A stretch of DNA of 64,000 nucleotides from assembly GCF_009184895.1 (NCBI RefSeq), contig NZ_WESE01000002.1:1-64000 (forward strand), in the 5' to 3' direction. The translations under genes and the position numbers were made by a program. Positions 28,004 to 36,214 of this stretch are shown here, piece after piece. Under the pieces are notes generated by a model. The model saw only the letters and a list, made by a program, of their open reading frames with translations. It did not search any database and was not told the origin of the DNA. Source of the stretch: Nostocoides sp. F2B08. GTDB lineage: Bacteria > Actinomycetota > Actinomycetes > Actinomycetales > Dermatophilaceae. Numbering within the stretch: position 1 is the stretch's first letter; the number at the start of each line of letters is the position of its first letter.

Positions 28004-28657
28004 TCACTCCTTGGTGGTAGTGGTCTTGGGGGTGGTGCGGCTCGCTCCGGCCTTGGTGGCCGGGTTGGTCGTGCTCGTGCGAGCCGCCGCCTTCTTCGTG
28101 CTGGTCTTGCTGGTCTTGCGGGTCGAGCCCGATCGGGTCGAGCTCTTCTGCGGCGTCTTCTTCCGCGTGGTCGCGCCGGTGGCGGCGGCCTTCGTGGTGG
28201 GACGCTTCGGGGCCTTGGCAGGGGCTTTGGCAGGGGCGTCGGCAGGTGGTGCTGCAGGGGTTGCCGGGTCCGAGGACGACTCGACCGGGCGGGCCGCCTC
28301 GCCCACGAAGGAGCGGTAGATGTCGATGAGGGTCGACTTCTGACGCTCGGTGAGGGCGGGGTCTGCGGTGACCGCGGTCTCGACGTCCCACGGGCGGTGC
28401 TCGCTGACCGTTCGCTCGTCGAGGAATCCCGCCTTGACGTACAAGGACTCCGACGAGATCTGCAGGCCCTTGGCGAGCTGCTGCAGGATCTCGGCGCTGG
28501 GCTTCTTGACTCCGCGCTCGATCTGCGAGAGATATGGGTTGCTGACCCCGGCGAGATCCGCGAGCTGCCGCAGCGAGAGCCGGGCGGAGGTGCGCTGCTC
28601 GCGCAGGTACTCCCCGAGGCTCTGACCGAGGTTCTCGATCGGGTTCCGTGAGGTCAT
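28004..28657 (-). CDS. XRE-family regulator with lysine-rich tail (Rv0474-like)
   Basis: The protein is 217 residues. Residues 13-70 form an XRE helix-turn-helix (LRQLADLAGVSNPYLSQIERGVKKPSAEILQQLAKGL), followed by a short conserved part (SLYVKAGFLDER). The last 100 residues are a Lys/Thr/Ala/Pro-rich basic tail (KAPAKAPKRPTTKAA, TRKTSKTSTKKAA), similar in composition to the tail of the HbhA-like protein it precedes. CATACT is exactly six bases before the ATG (28664-28669), and a large inverted repeat covers the promoter, so autoregulation is likely. Confidence 0.85.
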   Translation of the reverse strand: MTSRNPIENLGQSLGEYLREQRTSARLSLRQLADLAGVSNPYLSQIERGVKKPSAEILQQLAKGLQISSESLYVKAGFLDERTVSEHRPWDVETAVTADPALTERQKSTLIDIYRSFVGEAARPVESSSDPATPAAPPADAPAKAPAKAPKRPTTKAAATGATTRKKTPQKSSTRSGSTRKTSKTSTKKAAARTSTTNPATKAGASRTTPKTTTTKE

Positions 28658-28663
28658 GCCTCA

Positions 28664-28704
28664 AGTATGCTTGCTCCAGTTAGCAAAATGCAAACTGGGG
28701 CAAG
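28664..28704 (-). promoter_or_regulatory. Leaderless promoter overlapped by a 15-bp inverted-repeat operator
   Basis: On the minus strand TTGCAT and CATACT (28664-28669) are 18 bp apart, and the ATG follows six bases later. The arms 28670-28684 and 28690-28704 are complementary at 13 of 15 positions around AAAAT. The repeat covers the spacer and -35, where a bound regulator would block polymerase. The XRE protein encoded here is the obvious candidate. Confidence 0.65.
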
Positions 28705-28823
28705 CGTGTGGATGGTCACACAGGGGCGGGGAATGAATCGGGGGCGCGCTGACGCAGGATCCGGGCTGGTCAGGGCTGCCTGCGGCGCGCTTGGGCCGCC
28801 CATCCAGGAACCGCGCACGCGAG

Positions 28824-28873
28824 GGACGGCGCAGCGGTGGCTATCGAACCGGATAGCCGACGGTGCGCCGTCC
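28824..28873. terminator. Two-part hairpin after the DUF4395 gene
   Basis: An outer 10-bp stem (GGACGGCGCA with TGCGCCGTCC) encloses an inner 7-bp stem (GGCTATC with GATAGCC). It lies downstream of the minus-strand DUF4395 gene. Apart from this hairpin and the XRE operator, I see nothing else in 28705-28900. Confidence 0.6.
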
Positions 28874-28900
28874 GTCGCGGTTCGGGACCGCCCTCTCGCG

Positions 28901-29386
28901 TCAGCGGCGGGCGAGCGCGAGGTTGGAGCAGGCCTCGCAGGTCTCCTCGGGGATCAGGCCCCATTCCATGAGTCGCGCGAAAGCCCAGCAGCCGGCGCAG
29001 AAGCCGATCGAGGACTCGAGGACGGCGAAGAACACGAGGACGGCGACGAGCACGGTCGGGAGGACGACGAGACCGAAGCCGAGAGAGGCGACGGCGGCGG
29101 TCGTCGTCACGACGAGACCGACACCCTGGGCGAAGCGCTTGGGCGGACCCGCCGTGGGGATCGGCGGCCCGAGGCGAGGCGCGATGTGGTCGGCGACGAG
29201 GCGGCCGAGCGGGCTCATCCGCGGGCCGCCGACGACGCGGAGCAGGAAGCCGACGGCGAGCAGGGCCGTGATGACGTGCCAGCCGGTCACAAGTGCCAGG
29301 ATGCCGAATGCGGCCACGACGCCGGCGATGACGCGCGCGGCGCGCTCGTTGACCACTGCGGGGAAACCGATGATTTGGGTCGCCAT
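28901..29386 (-). CDS. DUF4395 membrane protein
   Basis: The protein is 161 residues with four hydrophobic segments. It matches DUF4395: FPAVVNERAARVIAGVV at the start, a conserved RVVGGPRMSPLGRLVADHIAPRLG loop, PKRFAQGVGLVVT and a final CAGCWAF cysteine motif. The family often neighbours thiol-disulfide or rhodanese-like genes and has no settled function. The ATG follows CATAAT (about 29395-29400) by eight bases, so the leader would be at most a few bases. Confidence 0.82.
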   Translation of the reverse strand: MATQIIGFPAVVNERAARVIAGVVAAFGILALVTGWHVITALLAVGFLLRVVGGPRMSPLGRLVADHIAPRLGPPIPTAGPPKRFAQGVGLVVTTTAAVASLGFGLVVLPTVLVAVLVFFAVLESSIGFCAGCWAFARLMEWGLIPEETCEACSNLALARR

Positions 29387-29453
29387 AACTACAGATTATG
29401 CGTATGCGCGGGTCGCCCATGCACGCACCGTCCACATTCCGGGCTCACAGTCC

Positions 29454-29575
29454 GACCCGGCATCCGGTCCCGCGCCGATGCACCCGAACTGCGACCTTGC
29501 TCCTGCAACTTCAGGGGTCAGGTCGGACTTCGGGTGCGCGGGCTGGGATCGGGCGCCCGACCGGCATGTCGGGTC
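29454..29575. repeat. Long imperfect inverted repeat downstream of BKACE gene
   Basis: The inner arms 29480-29497 and 29520-29537 pair at 16 of 18 positions around a 22-nt loop. Similarity continues outward (GACCCGGCAT-like sequence at 29454 and its complement ending near 29575), giving a hairpin of about 120 nt. It touches the stop of the minus-strand gene and may be its terminator, though it is much longer than usual. Confidence 0.55.
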
Positions 29576-30410
29576 AGGGGGTGCGGCGGTCCTTGACGCC
29601 GAGGAGCTCACGGGCGTCGGCGGTGCTCATCGGCGGACGCTGCATCAGGGTGGCGAGCTCCGCGGCCCGGGCCACGAGCTCGTCGTTGTGCTGCACCTGG
29701 CGACCCCGCGCATACATGATGTTGTCCTCCATGCCGACCCGCAGGTGACCGCCGGCCGAGAGCGCGGCGGCCATGACCGGGAGGTGCGACCGTCCGATGC
29801 CGGTCGCCGACCAGCTGGTCACCTCGGGCGGGAGCATCGCAACGCCGGCGAGCAGCGCGGCGGCGGTCCCGGGCATGGCGCCGGGAACGCCCGTGACGAA
29901 GTCGACGTGCACCTTGCCGCCGAAGGGGAGGCCGTGCCGGTCGATCAGGCGGGCGAGAGCCTGCACGTGGCCGAGCTCGAACAGCTCGAACTCGGGCACA
30001 ACCTCGCGCTCCTGGGCCTGGACGTACAGGTCGGACATGAAGCCCCAGGGGTTGAGGAAGACGTCGTCACCGAAGTTCGTCGTGCCGCAGGTGAGGCTGC
30101 ACGAGTCCGGCGCGGCGTCGAGCACCGTCAGCCGTTGCTCGAGCGGGTCGTGCACCGACCCGCCGGTCGAGAGCTGGACGACGAGGTCGGTCGCCTCGCG
30201 GATCGCGTCGACGGACTCACGGAGCAGGGCGCCGTCGAGCGTCGGTCGGTGGCCGGCGTCGCGGATGTGCAGGTGGATCATCGCGGCCCCGGCGCCCTCG
30301 CAGCGGCGCGCCGTCTCGACGAGCTCTTCGACGGTGGTCGGCAACTGCGGGACGTCGGCCTTGCTCAGCTCGGCGCCGGTGGGCGCGACGGTGATCAGCG
30401 TGGCGGTCAT
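29574..30410 (-). CDS. BKACE family beta-keto acid cleavage enzyme
   Basis: The protein is 278 residues of the 3-keto-5-aminohexanoate cleavage enzyme (Kce/BKACE) family, zinc-dependent TIM barrels that condense a beta-keto acid with acetyl-CoA. Motifs: ITVAPTGAE at the start, AAMIHLHIRD with the zinc His pair, VVQLSTGGS, LTCGTTNFGD, FELGHV and VGMEDNIMYARG near the end. The exact beta-keto acid is unclear without an operon partner; lysine fermentation is only one possibility. Start MTATLITV at 30410. CACGAT lies six bases upstream, a weaker copy of the leaderless pattern. Confidence 0.85.
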   Translation of the reverse strand: MTATLITVAPTGAELSKADVPQLPTTVEELVETARRCEGAGAAMIHLHIRDAGHRPTLDGALLRESVDAIREATDLVVQLSTGGSVHDPLEQRLTVLDAAPDSCSLTCGTTNFGDDVFLNPWGFMSDLYVQAQEREVVPEFELFELGHVQALARLIDRHGLPFGGKVHVDFVTGVPGAMPGTAAALLAGVAMLPPEVTSWSATGIGRSHLPVMAAALSAGGHLRVGMEDNIMYARGRQVQHNDELVARAAELATLMQRPPMSTADARELLGVKDRRTP

Positions 30411-30467
30411 AGGGCCATCGTGCCAGCGACCCACCGGCGGAACCGCCGGACCCGTCCGACACCCGGC

Positions 30468-31010
30468 TCAGGCGGGTCGGAAGCCTTCGGCCTGGGTCGT
30501 CTCGTCGGCGACCCGCACCCCGTAGCGGTAGGCGAGCTTGCCGCCGAGCCACCCCGAGGCGCCGAGGGTGGCCATACCGACGACCGACATCACCAGTGCG
30601 GCCACACTGACATCGTCGAGCCCCTGCCCCCGGCGGACGGCGAGGTTGACGAGGTAGAGCGTGAGCACGCCGATGTTGAGCAGCATGTGGACCAGACCGG
30701 TCTTCCAGGCCGCGGTGCCGCGGGGGATCATCTTCCAGTCCAGGCCGCCGGTCACGGCCGCCAGGACCGCGCCGACCGCGCCGATTCCGATCAGCCAGGC
30801 CGAGCCGGTCGCGAACGGCGCGGGGTCATCGACGACCTGCGCGATGCCGTCGAAGACGAGACTCGAGGTCCACGCGCCGATCGGGATCGTCACGAGGATC
30901 GGGTGGACGGGATGTCCGTAGAGACCCTGGAGAGCCGACTTCGGGGCCTTCGCCCGGTCGTCATGGGTGCTCGCGGGGGTGTCGGGGTGGGATGTGCTCT
31001 GGTCGTCCAT
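30468..31010 (-). CDS. DUF2231 membrane protein
   Basis: This 180-residue protein matches DUF2231: a cytosolic start, then LYGHPVHPILVTIPIGAWTSSLVFD with the paired His typical of the family, and four hydrophobic segments including WLIGIGAVGAVLAAVTGGLDW and MLLNIGVLTLYLVNLAV. Conserved GHPxHP histidines suggest heme or metal binding, which is not proven. The Met at 31010 is preferred because the longer frame to 31109 is low-complexity. The gap 31011-31145 shows nothing recognisable. Confidence 0.8.
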   Translation of the reverse strand: MDDQSTSHPDTPASTHDDRAKAPKSALQGLYGHPVHPILVTIPIGAWTSSLVFDGIAQVVDDPAPFATGSAWLIGIGAVGAVLAAVTGGLDWKMIPRGTAAWKTGLVHMLLNIGVLTLYLVNLAVRRGQGLDDVSVAALVMSVVGMATLGASGWLGGKLAYRYGVRVADETTQAEGFRPA

Positions 31011-31145
31011 GTCGTCCTCGGCTTCCTCTCGGCGTGCCCGTCCTCGGCAGAGTGGAACCGCGTCGGGCGGCGGTCTATCGACGGTACCCCCGAAAGGCGT
31101 CGATGACACGGAAGCTGATACGGAGGACTGCCGTGAGTGGGCAGG

Positions 31146-32255
31146 TCAGGGGGTGACCACGACCGTCTGTGCGGCGCTCACGAGCGAGTCGCCCTCGCCG
31201 ACGAGCAGCACGGCGTCCGGGTCGGTGTTGCGCTTGATGACGGCGAGTGCGATGGGCCCGTCCTCGTAGTGGCGGGCCACCGACGTCACGTGCCCCACGG
31301 CGCGCTCGCCGAGCCGGACCGGGTCACCGGGGGCCGGCAGGGTGTGACCCGAGCCGTCGAGGTGGAGGAAGACCAGCCTGCGGGGCGGACGGCCGAGGTT
31401 GTGCACGCGGGCGATCGTCTCCTGGCCGCGGTAACAGCCCTTGTGCAGGTGCACACCGGTGCGGAGCCAGTCGACCTCGTGGGCGATCGTGCGGTGGTCG
31501 GTCTCGGCGCCGAGCCGTGGTCGCCAGGCGGCGATGCGCAGGGCCTCGAGCGCCCAGGTGCCGGCCCACCGCAGGTCGTCGCGTCCGGCCAGCTCCGCCA
31601 GCAGCGCCCGCGGGACGACGTTCTCGACGAGCGACCAGTCCGCGCCCGGGTGGTCGGCGACGGGACCGTATGCGGCGGTGTCCCCCACGAGCTCCCCCGC
31701 CTCCGTGCCGGGCCAGGGGTCGCGCCAGCGGGCCACCGGCTCGACGCCCAGATCGGGCAGGTCGGGCACGTCGGGGAGGTCGCCCATCGTGGCGAGCACC
31801 GCATACTCGTCGGTGACGTCCGCGACCTCGACCCGCAGCATGAACCGCATCGAGTCCAGCCAGGCGGCGAGTGTGGGCGCTGTGCCGGGCTCGACCGTGA
31901 TCCAGACCCGCTCGCCGTCGTCGACGAGATGGAGTGCGTGCTCGATGTGCCCCTTGGGGGACAGCACGAGGGTCTCGGCGCTCGCTCCGGGCGCGAGCCC
32001 GGTGAGGTGCTGCGAAGTGAGCGAGTGCAGCCAGGACAGCCGGTCGGGGCCGGTGACCGTGAGCACGCCCCGGTCGGAGAGGTCGACGATCGCCCGACCC
32101 TCGCGGAGCAGGCGCTGCTCGGCCATCGGGTCGCCGTAGTGGGCCGCGACGCCACCTGGACCCGGACCGGACTCGTCGGCGCTCGCGAGGGCTGCGGCGA
32201 CGGAGACGTCGACCGCTCCGGGCAGGTCGAGCAAGGGGGAGGTCAGGATCGGCAC
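31146..32255 (-). CDS. ygfZ: YgfZ/GcvT-like folate-binding protein
   Basis: The 369-residue protein is related to aminomethyltransferase but carries the YgfZ signature KGCYRGQETIARVHNLGRPPRRL, with the conserved Cys. YgfZ binds tetrahydrofolate and supports repair or assembly of iron-sulfur enzymes. The GTG start at 32255 lies inside the last codons of the Fur-family gene (13-nt overlap). It is the Rv0811c counterpart of a locus kept through mshD. A copy of GTATGCGGTG lies at 31797-31806. Confidence 0.88.
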   Translation of the reverse strand: MPILTSPLLDLPGAVDVSVAAALASADESGPGPGGVAAHYGDPMAEQRLLREGRAIVDLSDRGVLTVTGPDRLSWLHSLTSQHLTGLAPGASAETLVLSPKGHIEHALHLVDDGERVWITVEPGTAPTLAAWLDSMRFMLRVEVADVTDEYAVLATMGDLPDVPDLPDLGVEPVARWRDPWPGTEAGELVGDTAAYGPVADHPGADWSLVENVVPRALLAELAGRDDLRWAGTWALEALRIAAWRPRLGAETDHRTIAHEVDWLRTGVHLHKGCYRGQETIARVHNLGRPPRRLVFLHLDGSGHTLPAPGDPVRLGERAVGHVTSVARHYEDGPIALAVIKRNTDPDAVLLVGEGDSLVSAAQTVVVTP

Positions 32256-32674
32256 GTGGAGCACTCTCCTTGGATGGCCATGTGGGTGACGTCTGCGGCG
32301 AAGCCGTGCTCGCGCTCGAGGGCGGCCACGAGACCCCCGGCGAGCTCGGCCGGGCTCTCGGCCACGGCACCGCAACTGCGGCAGACGAGGTGCAGGTGCC
32401 GGGCGTGGTCGGCGCGGTGGTAGGTCGGGGCCCGGTGGTCGAGATGGGTGTGGGCGACGACGCCGACCTCCTCGAGCGCCTCGAGCGCCCGGTAGACCGA
32501 GGACGGCGGCACCGGCGGACCACTCTCGTTGACCCGCTCGATGATCGCGTCGGGGGTCGAGTGCGGCATCTCGGTGACCACCGCATACACCCTCTCGCGC
32601 GTGCCGGTCACACGCATGCCGGCGGCGCGGAGGGTGGAGGCGAGCTCGGGGCGCTCGCCGGTCGAGCCTGACAT
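32243..32674 (-). CDS. Fur-family metalloregulator
   Basis: The protein is 143 residues. The N-terminal winged helix has RVTGTRERVYAVV and SSVYRALEALEEVGVV (recognition helix); the dimer domain has HLHLVCRSCG and ends ECSTC, giving the two CxxC structural-zinc pairs. Regulatory His/Glu residues are present (YHRADHARHLHL). Which metal (Fe, Zn, or peroxide sensing as in PerR) cannot be decided here. It overlaps ygfZ, which suggests one transcript and a link to iron-sulfur repair. TACAGT lies exactly six bases before its ATG (32681-32686). Confidence 0.88.
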   Translation of the reverse strand: MSGSTGERPELASTLRAAGMRVTGTRERVYAVVTEMPHSTPDAIIERVNESGPPVPPSSVYRALEALEEVGVVAHTHLDHRAPTYHRADHARHLHLVCRSCGAVAESPAELAGGLVAALEREHGFAADVTHMAIQGECSTCRS

Positions 32675-32680
32675 CCCTCA

Positions 32681-32715
32681 ACTGTAACGAGCCGCCCAGA
32701 CTGCCCCCGTACACT
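32681..32715. promoter_or_regulatory. Divergent leaderless promoters for fur and the LCP gene
   Basis: The 47-bp gap holds TACAGT on the minus strand (32681-32686) and TACACT on the plus strand (32710-32715), each exactly six bases from its start codon. With only 23 bp between the two -10 hexamers, the -35 zones overlap, so the promoters should compete. Confidence 0.6.
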
Positions 32716-32721
32716 GCTGGC

Positions 32722-33717
32722 GTGCTCGACGAATTCACCGAGGAGAAGGAACAGACCCCCAGCCGGGCCGGCCGAAAGGTCCTCACCGGCTTCCTCGTCC
32801 TCCTTCTCGCGGGGGTGGCGATCGTCGGTGGCTTCGCGATCTACCTCGCGACCATCGTCACGACGAACGTCTCCAGCGAGGCCGACATGCTGCCCTCGAT
32901 GGGCCCGACCCGTGCTGACGGCAGCCCGGTCGAGATCCTCGATGAGACCGGCATGAACATCCTCTTCGTCGGCGCCGACACCCGCCCCGGCGACGTCGGG
33001 CGCTCCGACGTCATCGTCCTCGCCCACATCACCGAGGAGCGGGACAAGGTCTATCTGACGCACTTCCCCCGCGACCTCTACGTCCCCATCCCCGGACGCG
33101 ACAACGACAAGATCAACGCCGCCTACGCGTACGGCGGCACCTCGCTGCTCGTCGAGACGATGCAGAACCTGCTCGGCGTCGAGATCCACCATGTCGCCAA
33201 GACGGACTTCGAGGGCTTCCAGGGAATGACGGACGCCGTCGGCGGCGTGCGCGTCTATGCCGAGGAGGCCAGTGAGCGCGGCGAGATCCAGCAGGGCTGG
33301 AACGACCTCGACGGCGAGCGGGCGCTGGTGTTCGTGCGGGAGCGCTACACGCTGAGCCAGGGCGACATCTCCCGCGGCTTCCGCCAGCAGGCGTTCATCA
33401 AGGCGCTCATGCTCAAGGCCCTCAGCCGTGAGGTCATCACCAACCCGATCCGGCTCGCGCAGTTCGTCGACGCGGCGACGCAGAACCTCGTCGTCGACGA
33501 GGACCTGGACCTGAACGAGATGCGCAAGCTCGCGTTCTCGATGACCGGCCTGCGCGGTGACGACGTCGTGTTCATCACGGCGCCGTTCTCCGGGTTCGGC
33601 ACCGCCCCCGACGGCGGCTCGATCGAGATCGTGGACGAGCCCGCCATGGAGCAGCTCGGCTCGGCGATCCGGACCGACACGATGGAGACGTACTCCGATG
33701 CGAGGGTGACGCCCTAG
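32722..33717 (+). CDS. LytR-CpsA-Psr cell-wall ligase
   Basis: The protein is 331 residues and starts with GTG. It has an N-terminal cytosolic stretch, one membrane span (VLTGFLVLLLAGVAIVGGFAIYL) and an extracellular LCP domain with MNILFVGADTRPGDVGRSDVIVLAHI (the Arg/Asp pyrophosphate-binding set), THFPRDLYVPIPG, DKINAAYAYGG and ALVFVRERYT. LCP enzymes attach polymers such as arabinogalactan or teichoic-type glycans to peptidoglycan. TACACT lies exactly six bases upstream. The 62-bp tandem repeat follows 13 bp after its stop. Confidence 0.9.
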   Translation: MLDEFTEEKEQTPSRAGRKVLTGFLVLLLAGVAIVGGFAIYLATIVTTNVSSEADMLPSMGPTRADGSPVEILDETGMNILFVGADTRPGDVGRSDVIVLAHITEERDKVYLTHFPRDLYVPIPGRDNDKINAAYAYGGTSLLVETMQNLLGVEIHHVAKTDFEGFQGMTDAVGGVRVYAEEASERGEIQQGWNDLDGERALVFVRERYTLSQGDISRGFRQQAFIKALMLKALSREVITNPIRLAQFVDAATQNLVVDEDLDLNEMRKLAFSMTGLRGDDVVFITAPFSGFGTAPDGGSIEIVDEPAMEQLGSAIRTDTMETYSDARVTP

Positions 33718-33730
33718 TCGCTGGGCCCCG

Positions 33731-33963
33731 CACCAGCATGCCCAACGCGCGATATGTCACGCCCCTGGCATACCCGCAGCACCACGCCCCAGCACCAGCA
33801 TGCCCAACGCGCCATATGTCGCGCCCCTGGCATACCCGCAGCACCACGCTCCCGCACCAGCATGCCCAACGCGCCATATGTCGCGCCCCTGGCATACCCG
33901 CAGCACCACGCCCCCGCACCAGCATGCCCAACGCGCCATATGTCGCGCCCCTGGCATACCCGC
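33731..33963. repeat. Four tandem copies of a 62-bp unit
   Basis: Three full units start at 33731, 33793 and 33855, and a partial fourth spans 33917-33963. Each begins CACCAGCATGCCCAACGCG and includes CATATGTCGCGCCCC and GGCATACCCGC. Units 2-4 are nearly identical; unit 1 differs at a few sites. Because 62 is not a multiple of three, any encoded peptide changes frame in each copy, so it is not a protein repeat. It lies between the LCP and nitrobindin gene ends, which converge. Confidence 0.9.
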
Positions 33964-33976
33964 GCCGAGCCGGTGA

Positions 33977-34474
33977 CTACTCCACGCGCTTGAGCTCGGC
34001 GGACAGGTGGCTCTGCAGGGGCTGACCGACTGCCGCCATGTCCATCGCGTACATGAGCTTGCCCTCGACGTAACCATAGAGCCGGTGCCCGGCGTTGTAC
34101 TCCTTGGCGTGCGGACTGCGCACGACGCTGTCGGTCTTCACCTCGACCTTGGCAGGGCTGGTCGTCCCGTAGTACATCTCGATGATCCCGGTCGGGTGAG
34201 CGAGGAGGAGCTCGACCTCGTCGCCGGGCAACGGACGCCAGAACCCGACCTCGGTCGCGAGCGGCCGGACCTGGTTGCCCTCCTCGTCGAGGAGCCACGT
34301 GCGGCTGTGCCAGTGCAGGAAGGGCCGCCCGTCGTGAGTCACGCTGAGCTCCTGCCCGAAGTTCGCCGACTCGATCGTCGGGTAGCCGACGACCCCGACA
34401 CCTTGCCATCGCCCGATCATCCAGGCGAGGGGCGCGAGCTCACGGGGCATGTCGGTGTCGAGGTGGAACGGCAT
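33977..34474 (-). CDS. Nitrobindin-like heme-binding beta-barrel protein
   Basis: This 165-residue protein matches the nitrobindin/THAP4 (DUF1794) family, ten-stranded barrels that bind ferric heme and isomerise peroxynitrite. Signature features: APLAWMIGRWQGVG (the GxWxGxG first strand), FLHWHSRTW, EVGFWRP, GIIEMYYGTT and a C-terminal SHLSAELKR, where the His before the last strand is the expected proximal heme ligand. The mycobacterial counterpart (Rv0813c) sits in the same neighbourhood. ATG at 34474; TACCAT is seven bases upstream. Confidence 0.85.
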   Translation of the reverse strand: MPFHLDTDMPRELAPLAWMIGRWQGVGVVGYPTIESANFGQELSVTHDGRPFLHWHSRTWLLDEEGNQVRPLATEVGFWRPLPGDEVELLLAHPTGIIEMYYGTTSPAKVEVKTDSVVRSPHAKEYNAGHRLYGYVEGKLMYAMDMAAVGQPLQSHLSAELKRVE

Positions 34475-34520
34475 GCAGACGATGGTATGCGCCACGCACC
34501 CGGGCACTCCGGCCGCGTTT

Positions 34521-34576
34521 GGTGCACTGCACTGTGTTCGGTGCGCTGCATCACACCGAACACAGTGCAACGCACC
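34521..34576. terminator. Strong hairpin upstream of nitrobindin gene
   Basis: A perfect 15-bp stem (34529-34543 with 34554-34568) has a 10-nt loop. An outer GGTGC/GCACC pair at 34521-34525 and 34572-34576 extends it. It probably terminates the DsrE transcript from upstream. Confidence 0.7.
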
Positions 34577-34610
34577 ACACAGCGGGATGGTCGAGAGACC
34601 GAGCGAGAGA

Positions 34611-34979
34611 TCAGTAGACGAGCGCTTGGACCCCGTCGGCGAGACTCTCCTCCACGAAAGCGGCGGCGCCGGCGATCCGGATGCCGGGGATGAGGGCCTG
34701 CTCCGTGAGGTCGCGGCGGCGGGCGCACTGCGCGCACACGGTGACCTGGGCGAGCTCGACGAGGGTGTCACGGAGCTCGGCGACCGGGACGGCGTGCGGC
34801 AACGCCGGAAGGGTCTCGGCGAAGCCGGGGACGGCGAGCGAGGTGGCCTCCCCCGACAGCCACACCCCCACGCGCACGCCGCTGGCGGCCGCGGTGGCCG
34901 GCACGGTGAGGGCCTGGTTGAGCCGCTCGGCGGCGTCGAGGTCGCACGTGACCTTGACGAGCAGCCGTCTCGCGCTCAC
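34611..34979 (-). CDS. DsrE-family protein
   Basis: This 122-residue protein has the DsrE/DsrF-like fold: a VKVTCDLDAAERLNQALTVPATA first strand and helix, GVRVGVWLSGEATSLAVPG, then VTVCAQCARRRDLTEQALIPGIRIAG, where the Cys pair sits at the position of DsrE-type active cysteines. Proteins of this family move sulfur or modulate thiol chemistry. The GTG start overlaps the stop of the upstream membrane protein as GTGA. It accompanies a ThiS/MoaD-like protein two genes upstream, so a sulfur-relay context is plausible. Confidence 0.8.
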   Translation of the reverse strand: MSARRLLVKVTCDLDAAERLNQALTVPATAAASGVRVGVWLSGEATSLAVPGFAETLPALPHAVPVAELRDTLVELAQVTVCAQCARRRDLTEQALIPGIRIAGAAAFVEESLADGVQALVY

Positions 34980-35881
34980 CGAACGACAAGCTCGTAGAGA
35001 GCCCAGAGCAGCGCACCCGGGAGGGCCACCGACGCCAGGCCGGTGGCGATCTGCCCCTGGCTGGAGAAGCTGCCCGCCTCCGGCGCGAGCAGCCGGCGGA
35101 ACGCGTGCCCGAGGGCGGCGCAGCAGACGCCCACGAGGGCGGCGGGTGGGATGTCCGGCGCGCCGATGATGACCGACAACAGCGTGCTCGCGAGGCCGCC
35201 GACGACCATCGACAGTGGCAGCAGCCACGGGCGAATCAGAGCGTTGCGCACGAGTAGATCCGCGCTCGTTCCCGCCGCGATCGCCACCATGGCGCAGGCG
35301 ATGATCTCCGGACCGTTCTGCACATGGATCAAGGGAAGATAGGCCATTCCCGAGGCGATCACCACCAGTCCGAGGGCGGTGCCCATAACGGACTCGGCCA
35401 AGCGCGGCCGGCCGTCGCGACGCAGCAGCTGCTGGACGAACATCGCGATCAGCCCGAGGGCCAGCGCCGCGCTGCTCCACCGCAGGTAGGGCGAGGTCTC
35501 GGCGGCGAAGAACGAGCCGACGAGCAACAGTGAGGTCAGGGCCAACACGCTGCTCGAGCCCTTCGGCGACGGCAGCCCGGCGGCACGGGGCCAGCCCCAC
35601 GCGATCACGAGCGAGCCGAGGAGGACGGCCATCGCCAGCACGGTCTCCCCGGCGAACGCCGAGACCGCGATGAGGAGCGCACCGATGACCGTCGCGGGGA
35701 TCCCGATGACGCGCGTCACGTGCGCGATCGGAGGCAGCTCCACATCGGGCCGGGACTCGAGGGCCGCACGCCGCGCAGCCCGCGTCAAGAACGGCTGAGC
35801 GCCGGTGTCCATGACCTGGACCGTGTCCGGGGCCGGGGGCGGCTCCGGCGGGCCTGGGGGGCCCGATCGCTCAGCGCTCAT
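34976..35881 (-). CDS. Polytopic membrane protein of unknown function
   Basis: The protein is 301 residues. A proline-rich cytosolic start ([11 protein letters not shown]) precedes about eight hydrophobic segments, including [51 protein letters not shown] and [19 protein letters not shown]. The layout and the [22 protein letters not shown] part resemble uncharacterised actinobacterial proteins with weak likeness to phosphatidate cytidylyltransferases, but I see none of the conserved catalytic residues, so I give no function. It is coupled by a GTGA junction to the DsrE gene. GACACT is exactly six bases before the ATG. Confidence 0.7.
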   Translation of the reverse strand: MSAERSGPPGPPEPPPAPDTVQVMDTGAQPFLTRAARRAALESRPDVELPPIAHVTRVIGIPATVIGALLIAVSAFAGETVLAMAVLLGSLVIAWGWPRAAGLPSPKGSSSVLALTSLLLVGSFFAAETSPYLRWSSAALALGLIAMFVQQLLRRDGRPRLAESVMGTALGLVVIASGMAYLPLIHVQNGPEIIACAMVAIAAGTSADLLVRNALIRPWLLPLSMVVGGLASTLLSVIIGAPDIPPAALVGVCCAALGHAFRRLLAPEAGSFSSQGQIATGLASVALPGALLWALYELVVR

Positions 35882-35902
35882 CGAGCCAGTGTCCCAAACA
35901 GC

Positions 35903-36163
35903 TCACCCACCGGCAAAGGGCGGCAGCACCTCGAGTGCCTCCGCCTCCCCGACGGGCTCGTCACGGCTGGCGGCACGACCGTCGAGAAGGAGCGAGGCCA
36001 CCTCGAGGACCGGCCCCAGACCCGGCCGGCTCCGCTCGACCCGCGCGACGACGTCGGCGACGGTCGCATCGGCGGCGACCGGCACATACTCCTCCGCCAC
36101 ACCCGCCGCGGCCTTCGCACCGGCCCAGTACCGCACGAGGAGGCCCTCGTCGTTCGGTCTCAT
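35903..36163 (-). CDS. ThiS/MoaD-like sulfur carrier protein
   Basis: This 86-residue beta-grasp protein has a C-terminal Gly-Gly (PPFAGG), the tail that is adenylated and loaded with sulfur in MoaD and Thi[16 protein letters not shown] starts the fold, and [15 protein letters not shown] closes it. It could serve molybdopterin, thiamine or another sulfur-transfer route; none of those pathway genes is nearby. It leads a three-gene minus-strand group with the membrane protein and the DsrE protein. It is divergent from glnR. Confidence 0.82.
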   Translation of the reverse strand: MRPNDEGLLVRYWAGAKAAAGVAEEYVPVAADATVADVVARVERSRPGLGPVLEVASLLLDGRAASRDEPVGEAEALEVLPPFAGG

Positions 36164-36214
36164 GCGTCGTCCTTCCGGGGTTCGGGGTCGTTGCTCTCAC
36201 CTATCCTGCCTGGT

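Noticed and set aside
33731-33963. CRISPR-like array
   Set aside because: Units are directly abutting and nearly identical throughout, with no unique spacers, and no cas genes are nearby.
35720-36214. N-terminal extension of GlnR to 407 residues
   Set aside because: The extra part is antisense to the membrane protein and ThiS/MoaD genes. The GlnR family starts at 36215, with a -10 hexamer seven bases upstream.
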